Notes: generated by a model not told the origin, from the letters alone. A DNA stretch of 38,037 nucleotides from Rhizophagus sp. LPA8_4_AMF (GCA_021464525.1 JADRCO010000315.1:1-38037), one strand, 5' to 3'. Shown: positions 20,338 to 31,903, counted from the first letter of the stretch. Numbers and translations: made by a program.

Positions 20338-23300
20338 TAATAGAAATTTGTTTCAAGATCGATGCTTTCAAGATCTGTGCAAATGGAAGGTATTTAAGAT
20401 TTTTTTTCTTTTTTTTGATACTTGTTTCTTTTTTTTTTATTGAGTTATTGAAATTTGTTTATTATTGATTACTAGATAGAAAATAATCCAAAAGAATGTT
20501 TATATTGCATGATGGTCCGTCCATCTTATGTTAATGGAAATTTACACATAGGTAATTGAATTTTTATCAATTTAATTCAATTTTTTAATTTATTTATAAA
20601 ATCCAATTATTTAATTTATTCTATTTTTAGGTCACGCGCTATAAAATATTAAGACATTTAAATTCGGTTGTTATAAGGGCGTTACATGAGTAAGTTTCAT
20701 AATTGATACGGATTACTTTTTTGTATTCTCAATATATTTATGTGCGTTAATATTATTCAAGTTAAATTCCAGGATGTGATTGTCATGGTTTTATCAATCG
20801 AATTAAAAGCATTAATGGAATTAAGAGTAAGATTATTATTATTTACTTTACCATCAATTATAATACGAAATAATTGATTTTGATAAAATGACATATTTTT
20901 TAGTACGTTGATAAATCATCTTTAACGCCATTACAAATTCGTGAAGTAGCAAAAAAGTGTTTTAGAATAGAAATTCAAAGAAAAGAATTTATTTGTTGGG
21001 CATAATGGGAAATTAAGAAAATCTTACAGAACTTTGGGTATGAAAAGCTTTTTACGATTTTTTTTTTAATTTTCGTATTGGTATTTTCTTATTAATAGGT
21101 TGATTTTAGATAATGAATACAAAGTTAGACAGTTACAGGTGTTTATAGCATGATGATAATGACTCTAAGAAAATATAATTATTTTATCGAAGTTAATTTG
21201 TTTTAAATTGACGAGCTTATTTTTATTTACAGACAGAATAAACCCATATATTGGTCTCCTTTTTCAAGGTAGTCGTAGAATGTAAATTTGTACTTGGAAA
21301 TTTATTTACAAAAAATATTTGGATTTATTCTTTAGTCATTTTTTTTAGAACAGCTTTAGCTGAATCAGTATTAGAATATCGTGATGACCAATATCAGAGC
21401 AAATCTATTTATGCGAAGTTCCCAGTAAATGATTCAAGTAAGTAAAATTAAATATGTTTTAATAATTTTTATAATTAGTTAATAATTTTTTTTTTATAAC
21501 TTTCAGCCTTAAATTCGCAAGAAATATTGAAAGATAACTGACATGAGCGACTCCATGGACTCTTCCTGCGAATTAGTCAATTAGGTTTAAGAAATTATCT
21601 ATCTAATCAATGCTTTATTATTTATTAACTTAATGATTTGATCATAATTATTTAATTTAGATTGTTTGTCCAAATAACGGATGCATCATTATACAAAATA
21701 ATTATATAATTACAACCAAATAATGGATTCATTAAAAAAGCTTCTCGGCAACTGAATTAAATCTCAAATTTATATTCAAGGGTAATTATATATAATTATT
21801 TAACTACTTTCTTTACGCATCTTTTCATTGAATTTAACTAAATCAACTAATTTTTATTAGGTCAACAACTTATTGGAACAATTTATATACACTCAATAAG
21901 CGAAAAAGCAATGCAGTGTTATTGATGCTTCTCATATTACCAAAGAATCTGATATAGGTAGATATTATAAAAAATAAGCATACATGATCATACGTGATCT
22001 ATTTATACAATCTTAAAAAATCTTAATATTTTAGGGTTGAATAGGTTTGTAAAAAATTCGATATTGTCCAGTTGATGAATTTATTATATTTACTACAGAA
22101 GTAGGCGAATCTACATTTGAAGGTAAATTTGGTGTTAACAGATGGAATGTTTGCGGTAATAGAATATTTTTAAAAAAAGGAATGGTTTAATTAAAGAAGG
22201 AAATTTTAAGTACAAATTTCTTTATGATTGGAGAGCAAAGAAGTCAAAAATATTAAGAGCTACACCTCAATGGTTCACCAATGTTGAAGCTATTAAACAA
22301 CGAACCATTAAATTACTTGAGGATGTTAAAATGGCATCTAAATCTGGTAAATGGTTTATATATTTGTAATATTATTTTACTTTAAATTTTGTTAAAATAA
22401 AAATTCACTTTTATTTTTTTATTAAAGCACGATATCGATTTAAACAATTCACTTTATCACGAAACGAATGGTGTATTTCACGTCAAAAATTTCCTTTCCC
22501 GTTTTTATGTATCAGAAACAGATGTTCCTCTGTTAACAGATTCTTCTATAGAGCATTATTGAAATCTTCAAAAAAACATGGATCAGATGGATGGTGAGAA
22601 CTTGATGATCAAGAATTAATTGCACCTGAATATAAAAATAATGGTAGTTATAGCTAAATTCAGATGATTATAATTTTAAAAATAATTTCATTTTAAATTA
22701 AATTATAAATAAATAAATGTTTGATTTTCATTTTATAAAACTATCTTAGGTAAAACGCATAGAAAGGGAAATGATACGATGGATGTATGGTTTGATAGTG
22801 GAGTTTCATGGACTTTTATTTTGGAACAAACTAAAAAGTAAATAAATTTAATTTTACATCGTATTTGTATATTTCAATTTTTATTTACTGAAAATTTATT
22901 AATTTTTATCAAGATAATTGCGGTGGAAGGTAGTAGATGGTTTCAATCATGATTATTGACAGGTAAATAACTGATTTTATAAATTTTGCAGGTGTCTTTT
23001 ATTTATTTAGTTTAAGTCCAATTAAAAAAAATTTTTTTTTTATTTAGTGACTATTAATGATAAAGCTCCGTATTCAACGTTAATAACTAACACATGTCAA
23101 ATGTTATAAATCCTAGTACTGTAATTAAGGGTGGAAAGGTAAGAATAATTAGCAACATAAAGTAATAAAAGTATATATATTTTATTAATTAATTTATTAT
23201 AATAGAACAAGCTAGCATATGGAGTAGACTTGTTAAGTTGTTGGTTGCATCATCAGAATATGTTAATGATGTCAATATAGGAAAAATATCATGAGTCAAG

Positions 23301-24511
23301 TTGGAGAAAATATTCGAAAATATCGTAATACAGTAAGATTTATTTATTTATTTTTTTAACGTATGAGGAACTTGATTTTATTAGTAATTTTTTTTAATAA
23401 TTTTAAAGTCACGATTAAAAGATCTTCCATGATGAATATGCATTTAATAAAGGTATCTTAAATTTATTGGTTTTAATGTCCTATATTAATAATAATCTAG
23501 TTTTAATCATAATATTATTTTACTAACAAATGTAAAAAATAGTCGTTCAAGCATTAAATAATCTTATAAATATATTGTTAACAGCATTTTATTTTGATAT
23601 TGTAAAAGATAGATTATATGCTAGTCACATAACAAGTCAAAGTAGAAGAAATGTTTAATCGCTTTTATCATGTAAGTTATAATCTTTAATTATATTTTTT
23701 TTAAATTTATATAGAGATTGCTAAACGAAATTTATTTTTTATAGATTTAAATATATTTACCATATCATTATCACCAATAGTTCCATATCTTGCAGAATAA
23801 ATTTAGATATAAGGAATATGACAATGTATTTAAGTTAGGATGATATGATTTGATACGTAATTTAGTTTAATTTTGCTAATATTTTATATTTACTAATTAT
23901 AGGATGAAAGATGGAATAATCAACTTTTGCAACAGGAGTGGAATACTTTAAAGAATTTAAGTAGTGAAGTAAATCAGTTATTAGAAGCTGCCAGAGAAGA
24001 CAAGTATGCTTTGGTATTTTGGTTTTAATTTTTTATTTTTTATTTATTTAATTAATTATTTATTTTTTTAAAAAACGACATTTAAGATTTTTATTTATAT
24101 TATAGCGATAGACTTATAGAAAATTCTTTAGAAGCTAACGTAAATTATATGCAAATTCTTCAGTATTATTAAATTTATTACAAACATATGGTAATTTAAT
24201 ACATATTATTGTTCATTAAAGAACTTTAATTTATTTTTTTAATTATCCTTTTGTATTAAATTATTAGATTTAAAATCTATTTTTATAGCTTCAGATGCAA
24301 CAATATCTTCATCTTCGGAAATAATTAAGAATTGTTCAAACAATACTTCAGTATATATTAATGAAGCTGATTTATCTGATGGAATTTGTAAGATTACAGT
24401 TAAAAGGGCTTCTTTATTTAAATACTGTATCCTAGATGTTGGAATTATAATGCACAAATAGAAGGTGAATGATGTAAAAGATGCGAAAATGTTTTAAAAA
24501 TGAATAAGTAA
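20338..24511 (+). pseudogene. Isoleucyl-tRNA synthetase (mitochondrial/bacterial type), decayed, introns retained
   Basis: Scattered exons collinear with class I isoleucyl-tRNA synthetase are recognisable. They include HDGP (20508-20519) followed after a frame change by SYVNGNLHIG, GHAL then an in-frame TAA (20642-20644), GCDCHG (near 20775), SLTPLQIREVAKK (about 20910), TALAESVLEYRDDQ (about 21350), HGSDGW (22578 on), NDTMDVWFDSGVSW (about 22770), NVINPSTVIKGGK (about 23100), SPIVPYLAE, WNNQLLQQEWNTLKNLSSEV (about 23911) and a C-terminal zinc-type PRCWNYNAQIEGE-stop-CKRC (about 24430-24490). The KMSKS loop is mostly deleted at about 23090. Many stops and frameshifts exclude function. Introns (for example GT at 20552, AG before 20631) show that it arose from genomic DNA, not by retrocopying. 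The organellar targeting N-terminus is not visible. An intact copy presumably exists elsewhere. Confidence 0.85.
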
Positions 24512-24820
24512 TTTATATTATTTGTTAGATTTAAACTTTTTTAATTAAAATACTTATTAAATAGCATATTAATACTTAAAAATTAATATATTTAATAAAT
24601 GAATAAGTTTAATATAAAAAAAAAAGTTAAAGAATTATTTAAATTACAAACTAAGAAACTACTTAATACTCTAATCTTAGTGTTTAAATAATTCAAAATA
24701 AAATAATAATTGAACGATATTCCTATTGATAAAATTTGTAAAATAGTTAAAATCCATCTAAAAAAATAAATAAATTAATAAATAAAAAAATTTATTATTT
24801 TATTATACTATTAATAATAT
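24512..24820. other. Tail-to-tail spacer
   Basis: Very AT-rich sequence separates the end of the IleRS pseudogene (plus) from the kinase stop (minus). No terminator-like signal can be assigned beyond general A/T runs. Confidence 0.5.
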
Positions 24821-27029
24821 TTAAGAATAGACGAACGAACCATCAGGAATTTCATATTCATCTTGTTCCTCTGAATGAAGATTTGGATTATTATATACTT
24901 CATCTTCATCTATAAAACAAAGGTAAAATAATGTTAAATTATTATCTTAAAAGAAGTTCAATATAGTTTGCTTACCTTCATCATTGACATTTTGTGTTAT
25001 CACTGATTTTTTATCATTTTGATTATCTACAAGTATAAAAATTATTAAACAAATCGAATTTAATACAAACATTTTTTATTAAATTGAATTAGAATTAATT
25101 TATTAAATTTTTACTTGCCATTCTTTGAATATATCTGCAATTTCTCAAATACTTTGGATAATTTTTTACTATCATCTAAAATCAAAATATTAATTAGTAA
25201 ATATTTTATATAATATTCATTTTATTCTTTTTTAATAATTAATAATAAATCACCTTTGATAATACTACTTATTTTTGATGTATTCTGATTACTTGAATTG
25301 CCAAAATCATCAACTAAAAACAAAAACAATTATTGGTAAATGATGCAAATATTTAATATAACTTTAATAATTACTTACTATTATAAGGAATACTAAAAAC
25401 ATATGATTTACTATGAAATGCTATTAATAAAAATGGTTTTTTTATTAAAGATTTTATAAATAAAGCTAAAAAAAATCAATTATATATTACCTTCTTGTTC
25501 TTCTATTATTATACAAATTAAAAGATAATATTATTAGAAACAGGAAAAAAAAATATTGAATGACAAATAATTATCAAATAATTTCTTTACCTTCTGTTGC
25601 ATTTTTTGGTTCAGATAGATTTTCAAATTTATGAATTTTACTTGTAAATAGTTTACTACTTTTACTACTTATATTACTTATTTCTTTATTCATTTTTAAT
25701 TTTAGTTGAGGTAATTCATTTGGATTATTTCGATAATATAACATAATTTCATTCATCTTATTACAAAGTGTATCAATATCAGGTCTTTTTAATGGATCAG
25801 CATCCCAACATTGTTCCATTATACTTTTATATTCTGAAGGAATTTCTGATATAATTTTTGGTCTTATACCATTAATAATATTAATTGCAAGATTACAATC
25901 ATGTTCATAATTTATAAATGGTGGTTGTCCAGATGAAATTTCCCACATAAGCATTGCAATACTATAAACATCAGATTTAGAAGTATATTCTTTTCCATTA
26001 ATAACTTCAGGAGCTATGTAAGGAAGATTTCCATATATACATGTTGATGATTTATTTGCAGGACCACAAAATCCAAGATCACTAATTTGCCAATTATCAT
26101 TAAACTGTGAATATAATATGTTTCCAGAATGCAAATCTCTATGAATTGAATTCTCCTTATGAATATAATAAAGGTCATTAATTATTTCAAAAGTAATTCT
26201 AATTTTTTCTTTCCATGTAAGTTGATCATGATTTTGTTGTAAATATTCTCTTAAATTTACATCCCTTTTACTCATTACAAGCATATAATTTCCATTTGAT
26301 GGATTTTGCGTTAAACCAAAACATTGAACAATTGCATCATATTTGTTGCTTATAGTCAAATGTGATTTAGCCTATAAAAAATGATTTATATTTAGTTTTT
26401 TATAAATAAAGAAAATATCAAATTTTTTAGTTACAAACCTCTTCAAACCAACTTTGTCTTGCACTTTCAACATTTTCTAATTGTTTAAGTATTACTTTTA
26501 GAGTTCCTATTCTTATTAATTTTCGCTCTATAGAATCCCATTCACCATATCTTCCACCAATCCAACTTGCTGTATAAATTTCAGAGAAACCACCTCTTGT
26601 TAAATATCCAACATTTTGTAAGTTATTATATGGGATCCATTCAATTATTTTACTTGGTATGAGTGTTTCCATTTGACAATTTTTTATTAAATTATCAATA
26701 TCATTATTTCCAGATGTCCAATTTGAAAAATTATCTTTTAAATAATTTTGAACACAATATTCACAATATAATGTAGCTAAGCATTTTTGGTTACAATTCT
26801 CACAAATTTTTCTTGTTCCTGAATTAAAAAGAATTTTATTTCGGTCATAAGTTTCATTATTTAATCTTATTGCAGCAGTTTTTTCTTCTTCTGTAAGAGA
26901 ATTATCAGCAAGAATTGTTTGTTGCATAAATTCATGTGCTTTATGAAAACCTTTGTGAATATTATAATCAATTAAGGTATATGCTCTATTAATTGCTGCA
27001 TTTATCAGTTCTCTTCGAATAGTAGACAT
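24821..27029 (-). CDS. TKL-like protein kinase with N-terminal Cys cluster, eight exons
   Basis: Exons on the minus strand: 27029-26439, 26371-25591, 25502-25491, 25420-25379, 25313-25254, 25175-25119, 25026-24976, 24909-24821; 1683 nt, 560 aa. Phases agree throughout. Residues 76-92 hold a Cys cluster (CENCNQKC...YCEYC) typical of the expanded Glomeromycotina kinases and possibly zinc-binding. The kinase domain follows: glycine loop RGGFSEIY (145-152), likely beta3 Lys182 (VILK), catalytic HRDLHSGN with Asp276, DLG in place of DFG (Asp295), APE (317-319), and CWDADPLKRPD in the C-lobe. These residues predict an active Ser/Thr or dual-specificity kinase; the substrate is unknown. The last ~100 residues are an acidic, Ser/Asn-rich tail (starting EEQEAFHSKSY) encoded by six short exons, all entered in phase 1. 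No signal peptide or membrane segment. It diverges from the F-box pseudogene at 29045. Confidence 0.92.
25027..25118 (-). other. GC-AG intron in the kinase gene
   Basis: The donor reads ATG|GCAAGT and the acceptor TTGTAG. Using the GT three bases further on instead would shift the frame and hit an immediate TAA, so the GC donor is required to join exons 6 and 7. GCAAGT is the usual strong context for GC-AG introns. Confidence 0.75.
25491..25502 (-). other. 12-nt microexon of the kinase gene
   Basis: AAGAACAAGAAG is flanked by AATAATAG upstream and GTAATA downstream (minus strand). It supplies residues E-E-Q-E across the junctions and keeps phase 1, so skipping it would delete four residues without changing frame. 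It is supported by the family pattern (NATEEEQEAFHSK) rather than by transcript data. Confidence 0.7.
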
Positions 27030-27626
27030 AATGAATATAAAAGTGTATTTAATAATTTGTTAGAAAAATAAGTTTTTTTTACTAATTTTGAAAAAAAAAA
27101 TCGCTTATGGTCTCACATTAATGGTGTAACCGTCAAACCACTACCTTTTACCATGTGACAGTTGTGACACCACATTAACAGTTACACAAGTAATGAAAAT
27201 GCTAAAAAATATTTTTTAGTAAACGCCGTTTTTTTTTGTGTAACTTTATTAGTATTATAAAATCATAACCGGAAGTCCGGAATACAGCCCTATCAATGAT
27301 CATAATAATGTAGACATAAAAACTACATCTTCTCAATAAAGTATCTATCTACATTACAATCAAAAATAATATAAAAAAACCAAATACAATCCTAAAACCC
27401 ACAAAACTAACTAACTAAATTCCTAGAAACTCCGAGACAATACCTAATATAATTTCCCCAAATTATTACTATCTTTGTATAATAAGTCTAATTATTATTT
27501 GTAAATAAGAAATTATACCACTAAAGGATGTTACGAGATATAAAACAAAACTAAATAACTAAACTATTAATAAACTATAAGACATTCTACAAATAATCAA
27601 TCACTTAATTTTGTTAGTAAAATTTT
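27030..27626. other. Kinase 5' flank
   Basis: This is the presumed promoter of the minus-strand kinase. It includes a relatively G+C-rich stretch (27110-27190) with ACAGTTGTGACACC, and GGAAGTCCGGAATAC near 27270, which holds the TCCGGA hexamer seen upstream of other genes here. No other gene is seen. Confidence 0.4.
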
Positions 27627-27914
27627 TTACGTTAAATCACGTGACTTTGACTTAGATTGATTTTTTGATCCCGTTCTACTCCCCGTCTCTTCTGCTGATA
27701 AGCCTTCTGTTTCGGACTCATATGTGCTCTTTTTTTCATTCATATTCAACTCATCAATTTCGCGATTTTTTTCTTTCACCCGCTTCTCAAAATCTGAAAT
27801 GAGCGTCGTATAAATTTTGATCACGTCATGTGATTCAGCTTTTTTTGATTTTACTTCTTTAAGCTCAAATAAGTCTTTTGTATACTCTTCTTCACCTGCC
27901 CAGTCGCGAAAAGT
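27627..27914 (-). pseudogene. C-terminal fragment of an unidentified charged, coiled-coil-like protein
   Basis: The minus-strand frame is open from a TAG at 27915-27917 to TAA at 27627. It reads TFRDWAGEEEYTKDLFELKE, then KSKKAESHDVIKIYTTLISD and FEKRVKEKNREIDELN with heptad-like spacing, and ends in a Ser/Lys-rich tail (GSRTGSKNQSKSKSRDLT). Upstream in other frames lies ALEAIFTLAGESMDGK (about 27950-28010), which looks like the preceding part of the same protein. Base composition is less AT-rich than the surroundings. No ATG supports the frame, so I read it as a remnant, possibly a gene with an undetected intron. Confidence 0.35.
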
Positions 27915-27917
27915 CTA

Positions 27918-28566
27918 CTTTATATTTGTCGTCCATCAAACCTCTTCAAAGTCTCTTCAACTTTTTCCATCCATACTCTCTCCCGCCAAAGTAAAAATCG
28001 CTTCCAACGCCGGTTTAGTATTAATGGTAAAATATAATAGTACAATATAGACTCGTACAAATAAAATATATTATATTAACTGCTAAGTGTACAATAAAAT
28101 TAAATTTTGTTTCGAAACTGAGATCATCATCCGACAATTAAAATTATGAAGGAACTAATAATTTTTATATTCTAGTATAGATATTGCAAAAAATAAAAGT
28201 GAAAAAATTTGTGGGTTTAGTTATTGAGAATTAATGTAAAACTTACTAACTATAAAATATATTAAAAAAATTAGTAAGTTTTTTTTTCATAAACTTTCAT
28301 ACAATATATAACATTATAAACTACTGAAAATATTCTGAAATTATTGAGTGAAGTTATTATAGAATAAAAGTCTCAAAATATTTCTTGCAACAATCAAATT
28401 TTATTTAAACGATTTTTTTTTCTTTTTATCATAAATAATTTCAAAAAATAACTCTCTTGTATCGATTTTATTTATTAAAAGAATTGACTTTAGGGATTCA
28501 GGCTTATATGATTGATTTATAATGAACTAATATAGCACATTCGATTTTATATTTTACAAGTAATTT
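27918..28566. other. AT-rich spacer
   Basis: Apart from the short fragment noted at 27950-28010, no gene or repeat can be defined. Confidence 0.45.
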
Positions 28567-28682
28567 TTATATTTTTGTCATTCGCATAAATTTGATTTTC
28601 TTATCAACTACTACATCACTACATATTAAATTGTATTTCGTATTTTCTTGTTTGTAGGCTCGCAGGTTTATTGATTATCATT
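28567..28682. repeat. Upstream F-box homology segment, copy B
   Basis: This is the counterpart of 5970-6085 (shared AAATTTGATTTTCTTAT and TATTTTCTTGT words). It lies upstream of the F-box pseudogene and marks the outer part of the duplicated F-box unit. Confidence 0.5.
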
Positions 28683-28930
28683 AGATTTTAAAATTATTGA
28701 GGAAAGAATATCAATTTATAAAAACATAAGTAACGTTTAATTTAACTAAAATATATAATCAGTTACGCTCAATAAAATCATGTTTTTATTATGAAAAATT
28801 AATATAATTAAAAGATTGTAATAATAAAAATTAGAATCTCTCGTAAACTCTTTCTTACAGATACCAAGATCAATAATTTTTAGTTTGATTAGAAAGTAAA
28901 AATAACGTGATCCAATAATATACGAAGTCC

Positions 28931-29085
28931 TAACCGAAACCTGAAATTTCATAGTAATTTTTGGACAATAAACTTGCTTATAAAAAGTTAGTTAATTGAA
29001 GAATTTTAATCTTTTTTATTAAGAATTTTAGAATTTTGCAAATAATGACAAATAATTATATACGTTTTTATTATAAGAATCCAGG
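28931..29085 (+). promoter_or_regulatory. Distal shared upstream module of F-box genes, copy 3 (joined to pseudogene)
   Basis: It begins TAACCGAAACCTGAAATTTC and includes GGACAATAAAC and GCTTATAA, as at 13693. It ends at TTTTATTATAAGAATCC, where the intact genes would continue for another ~100 bp into the proximal promoter block. Here it is joined directly to mid-gene coding sequence, so the proximal block is deleted. Confidence 0.5.
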
Positions 29086-30093
29086 TATTACTAAATATCA
29101 CATAGTTTTTCGATTTTTTATACATAATGTCAATAATCGTTTATTAACTGGAGAGTGTTTATCACAAATAATTATTTCACAACATAATCTCAAAAAAATT
29201 TCATTTGAATATAATTCTATTTTATATAATCTATTTCTATCATTAAAAAATTCCAATTGTTCAAATACTTTGAATACAATTATATTTTATTGCACTAACT
29301 TTAAAAATATAAATACTATTTTACAAGTGGTTTTTGATCAATTGAATGTTTTAGAATCTATTCATATTCTTTATTGTGAGTCTTTAAATTCTGATTTTGT
29401 TCAGCAAATTATTAAGGTTACTAAACCTTTTAAATTGAGATCTTTATTTATGAAAGAAATATTACATATTGAATCATTACAATTTCTATTACAAAAATGT
29501 GGTGATTATTTAAAAAATATTGGATTTGGATTTATGAGGGGCGAATATAATGAACTAAGACGACAATTATTTAAATTAATTATGAAATATTGTACAAAGA
29601 TTAGATATTTTGTTTCGGGTATACCTGATGATAATATTATTTATCTATTCATTAAAAATAATCAACATAATATTAATTACCTTAACATTGAAGTGAATTT
29701 TCGCGATGATTATACTGATTTGTGTTCAAGTTTATTGCAAAATTTAGGACAGGTTCTCCTTCTAAATTAGAATATTTGAGCTTATCTCTTTCATTTAATA
29801 CAAGTGATCTGGAAATATTTTTAAAAAATTCACAAAATACTTTTATTAAGAAATTATTAATTAGACATGGGTTGTATGATAAAAGTGAAAGTATTTTATT
29901 TTATGTAAAGGAATATATTATGAAGAAGGAAAGGGTTAAATATTTAGCTATTATTCCTTATGATGAACCGAAGAATGAATTATTTTCTTTAAAAGACGAA
30001 GTAAATGAATTTGAGTTACATAATATTATAGTTAAAAAATATTGTGATTTATATTTTAGTACATATAGTTTTATAAATGGTTTTAATAAATAA
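29045..30093 (+). pseudogene. F-box/LRR-like pseudogene, 5' deleted and frameshifted
   Basis: From about 29108 the sequence matches the C-terminal ~340 residues of the F-box paralogues (SQIIISQHNLKKISF, LSLKNSNCSNTLNTIIF, DQLNVLESIHILYC, KPFKLRSLFMKEILHIESL). The F-box itself, roughly residues 1-210 and the proximal promoter are gone. A one-base deletion in the codons for VLPSK (near 29755; TTCTTCCTTCT in intact genes, TTCTCCTTCT here) shifts the frame, and the remainder reads on in another frame to a TAA at 30091-30093. An ATG at 29045 in former upstream DNA is in frame with the first part, giving a chimeric open frame of about 240 codons. It could be translated but would lack an F-box. Confidence 0.88.
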
Positions 30094-31626
30094 AGTTCTT
30101 CGTTTAAAAATTGAAGTTGTATTTTAATTCATGTGAACATGGAAAATATAATAAATTGTAATTGACAAATCCGGGTTATGTTTGACTATGAGAAAGCAAG
30201 CCTTTGCATTACTCGAATATTTAAAATAAAATAACTACCAAAATATATAGAGTGTCTTATAATTCCACAGAATTATTAAATAATCTGCGAAGTGTAGCGT
30301 TATAATTAATGAAAGAATTTTAAATAGTTTTGAAAGTAATTGAAAAGTTTAAACATGAAGTCACGTGTAATATATTAATGAAGCTTAAAGGTTTTACTTT
30401 TTAAGATATTTTTTTAACTCTTAATAAATAATAAAGTTACCGATTTTTTGTATTTTGATTTTTGACAATGAAAATTTTACGCGAATTTTTTTTTTTTTTT
30501 TTTTTTTATTTTTTTTTTTTAAGAGAAAAAAAAATTTTCCCGATTGTGGATTATGCAAATTGATTTTCATAATCAGATATTTCGATATGTCATCATTATA
30601 AAATATGTTTAATAATAGATTGTGTCAAAAATATATTAATTATCTGAATTAATAACTTGGTACAATCTGAAGCTTTAGACATATTTTAAAAGTATTATTT
30701 CTGACTCTTATATGAATTTGTTTATAAATGTATTAAAAGATGCTTGATCCACACTAACAAATTTGCATAAGTAATAAAAATTTGCTTATATAATGAAAAA
30801 TTTGCTTATATTATTACCGAATAATAATGAATTAAAGAAAATTTTAGAGAAAAGTATATATTGGTACGATATTATTATATCTTGATATTGTGATAGCTTG
30901 AATATAATATGTTGATATTTCGACAAAAGAAAAATATATTTTCTTTGAGTTAGAATAAAAAATAAATGTTATGTTTGCTTCTAGTTATTAATCTTAAAAT
31001 AATAGTAAAGATAATTAATCTATTCATAATTTTCAAATAAAAATTAAGCTATTGTTTTGTAAGTTACCTTCATATTAATTTTATTTATGTAAATTAAGTT
31101 TATAATCATAGCTAATCAATTTTATAATTAATAATAATATAGAACGTAATTATTTATTATTATGTTTATATTACGATATTTTATATCATAAACGTTTTGA
31201 AATTACTTCTTGATTTTAATTAGACAATTTAAAGTAATAATTAATTGGTAATATTTAACTAATGTAATAACCAAAATTGGATTTTGATTCAAGTATCGAT
31301 ATCACAAAAGGAAACATGGATAAATCTTTTTTAATTACTGAAAATTTCTGGAAATTGATTTAAAATTCATTATTATTTATTAACGGATTTATTTTTTTTT
31401 TTTAATATGTATAAATAACAACGTTAAATTAAAAAAACTATATAAATCACGCATATTTTTTTTGCAAAAAATTAGTTGATCCTTATTATCATTAACCGTT
31501 CGTGAAAAAAAGAAGTGGATGTCTTGTTTTGTTCACTTAAGAAACTTTTAGGATTATAGTGTTTGTTTTTTTTTAAATATATTCGGAATAGAAAAGTTCT
31601 TCTTACTTTATATTAACCCAGCAATT
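30094..31626. other. AT-rich spacer of the decayed block, with long poly(T)
   Basis: It is the counterpart of the spacer 15769-17456. It contains GTCACGTGTAATATATTAAT (30360-30379) and a T run broken by one A at 30486-30520, followed by an A-rich stretch that could form a hairpin. No gene is seen. Confidence 0.45.
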
Positions 31627-31903
31627 AGGCGATAGATTTTATTTTGTATCTCACGTGATGCACGCAACTGCACATATATCACATATATCGGTATATCCTT
31701 TTAGTCATTTCGAGCTCATTTACAAGTAAATATTGCAAGCCCTGATTATGCTAAAATTTTATTAGCACGATCAGGTTAATATGGTAATAATGGTGACCGT
31801 AAGTAACAAATTAATCTCAATATTGAAATTATTACATGGAGAAATAAGCGACCCACAGTATTCAATAATGCATTAAAAATGGCTGATGAAACTACATTAG
31901 CAT
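31627..31903 (+). pseudogene. Cytochrome P450 relic (exons 1-4 fragments with intron remnants)
   Basis: The order matches the intact P450 at 17457. It has the end of exon 1 (ATTTTATTTTGTATCTCACG against ATTTTATTTGGTATGTCACA), intron 1 with the GGTATATCCT word, exon 2 with the identical stretch ATTGCAAGCCCTGATTATGC, a shortened exon 3/intron 3 boundary (GGTGACCGTAAGTAAC), and exon 4 ending GATGAAACTACATTAGCA. Most of exon 3 and everything after exon 4 are missing, and the exon 1 donor is mutated. Because introns are present it is a genomic duplicate, not a retrocopy. It sits about 1.5 kb downstream of the F-box pseudogene, mirroring the intact F-box/P450 pair. Confidence 0.85.

Noticed and set aside
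21251..21445. 64-aa open frame as a separate gene
   Set aside because: It is an exon-plus-intron reading through the IleRS pseudogene (TALAESVLEYRDDQ belongs to the synthetase).
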